Assembly (NCBI RefSeq): GCF_043290135.1 | Contig: NC_134710.1 | Span: 277,718,776 to 277,782,775 of the forward strand | DNA length: 64,000 bases | Source of the DNA: Rhipicephalus microplus | Taxonomy: Eukaryota > Arthropoda > Arachnida > Ixodida > Ixodidae | Reading direction: 5' to 3' | Shown here: piece by piece, positions 63,304 through 64,000 of the stretch | How positions within the stretch are numbered: the first letter of the stretch is position 1 | How the letters are laid out: each line of letters opens with the position of its first letter | The notes under the pieces: model-generated | Told to the model about the DNA's origin: nothing | Database searches by the model: none | What the model saw: the letters and a program-made list of their open reading frames with translations, nothing else | Position numbers and translations under genes: made by a program

Positions 63304-64000
63304 AAAGGCTGCCGCTCAGCCCATCACTGCCAAGCAAGATATTCCAGCGATCAAGGTGTCCCATGTGGAGAACGTGAAAAGACGAAGCCTGCCTCACGCA
63401 GAACCTCGAACGCCGGGCCAGCCACTTCGCGCACAAAACACGAAGGCCGCGCCGTGCGCTGACCCAGCGGTGAGAAAGAAAGCAGGTCTTTCTGAAGCCA
63501 CAAAGGCTGCCGCTCAGCCCAACACTGCCAAGCAAGATATTCCAGCGATAATGGTGTCCCATGTGGAGAACGTGAAAAGACGAAGCCTGCCTTACGCGGA
63601 ACCTCGAAAGCCGGGCCAGCCACTTCGCGCACAAAACACGAAGGCCGCGCCGTGTGCCCACGCAGCGGTGAGAAAGAAAGCAGGTCTTTCTGTTTCCACA
63701 AAGGCAGCCACTCAGCCCATCACTGCCAAGCAAGATATTCCAGCGATCAAGGTGTCCCATGTGGAGAACGTGGAAAGACGAATCCTGCCTCACGCGGAAC
63801 CTCGAAAGCCGGGCCAGCCACTTCGCGCACAAAACACGAAGGCCGCGCCGTGCGCTGACCCAGCGGTGAGAAAGAAATCAGGTCTTTCTGTTGCCACAAA
63901 GGCTGCCGCTCAGCCCATCACTGCCAAGCAAGATATTCCAGCGATCAAGGTGTCCCATGTGGAGAACGTGAAAAGACGAAGCCTGTCTTACGCGGAACCT
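63304..64000. repeat. Array continues past the right window edge
   Basis: Monomer boundaries lie at 63363, 63561, 63759 and 63957. All monomers here are 198 bp and carry a few private variants (TCTGAAGCC at 63492, GCGATAATGG at 63546, CACGCAGCGG at 63659). The final 44 bases are the start of another monomer, with GTCTTACGCGG. Nothing suggests that the array is ending. Confidence 0.9.

Larger units (their letters stand above)
1..64000. repeat. Satellite array, 198-bp monomer, about 325 head-to-tail copies
   Basis: Seen directly: the motif ATGTGGAGAACGTG and close variants recur every 198 bp from the first base to the last (for example at 193, 391, 589, 984, 1182, 1380, 1578). No monomer is inverted and no foreign sequence interrupts the series. 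Most monomers are 198 bp. Recurrent variants are 197, 196, 199, 185 and 174 bp, with single cases of 195 (31640-31834, and its duplicate) and 173 (19277-19449). Neighbouring monomers differ at scattered sites, whereas monomers one HOR period apart are almost identical, which is the hallmark of higher-order satellite structure. Both window edges fall inside the array, so its full length is unknown. Known for such arrays: they are usually heterochromatic and evolve by unequal exchange. The chromosomal location is inference. Confidence 0.98.

Noticed and set aside
1..64000. Dozens of long open frames on both strands that could be called repeat proteins
   Set aside because: They are frames of one 198-bp repeat with no consensus stop in three frames. 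Frame-shifting indels, in-frame stops and HOR periods not divisible by three show that no frame is kept, and overlapping frames on both strands are equally long.
1..64000. CRISPR-like regular repeat
   Set aside because: The repeats are contiguous 198-bp monomers with no short palindromic repeat, no unique spacers and no cas genes.
1..64000. Bacterial or viral origin of the window
   Set aside because: There are no genes, promoters or replication functions, and a 64-kb single-orientation satellite with higher-order repeats is typical of eukaryotic chromosomes.

Overview
The whole 64-kb window is one uninterrupted satellite DNA array. It is a head-to-tail tandem repeat with a 198-bp monomer, about 325 monomers, all in the same orientation. 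I found no unique sequence, transposon insertion, RNA gene, or protein-coding gene that I can support. A long GC-rich array with this kind of higher-order structure points to a eukaryotic heterochromatic region (centromeric, pericentromeric, subtelomeric, sex-chromosome or B-chromosome satellite). The sequence alone does not identify the species. An exact consensus monomer lies at 26328-26525; it is 58.6% G+C (64 C and 52 G) with 16 CpG, close to the random expectation.

Layout. I set the phase at the A of the motif ATGTGGAGAACGTG that ends one monomer and starts the next. Left domain (1-14946): a 19-monomer, 3,745-bp higher-order repeat (HOR). Copies 1 and 2 are near-identical, copy 3 is rearranged (20 monomers), and copy 4 is a partly replaced 18-monomer unit created by a 3,152-bp duplication. 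Transition (14947-21215): contains a 2,351-bp, 12-monomer tandem duplication. Middle domain: a 12,976-bp, 66-monomer block at 20400-33375 is repeated in tandem at 33376-46351. I could find only two base differences between the two copies. Each block contains three related units of 4,521, 3,544 and 4,911 bp. Right domain (46352-64000): smaller tandem duplications of 594, 1,368, 1,582, 1,780 and 1,977 bp.

Most units begin with a landmark monomer carrying GAACATG in place of GAACGTG. In most cases it is preceded by the same four-monomer, 777-bp cassette, which includes a monomer with a 13-bp deletion. Recurring length variants (197, 196, 199, 195, 185, 174, 173 bp) mark monomer types and allow duplications to be traced.

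Because 198 is divisible by three and the consensus has no stop in three of six frames, the array is full of long open frames, up to 890 codons. These are best read as by-products: indels in individual monomers and HOR periods not divisible by three switch the frame repeatedly, and stops occur throughout. The interest of the window is its nested, multi-scale duplication history, not gene content.
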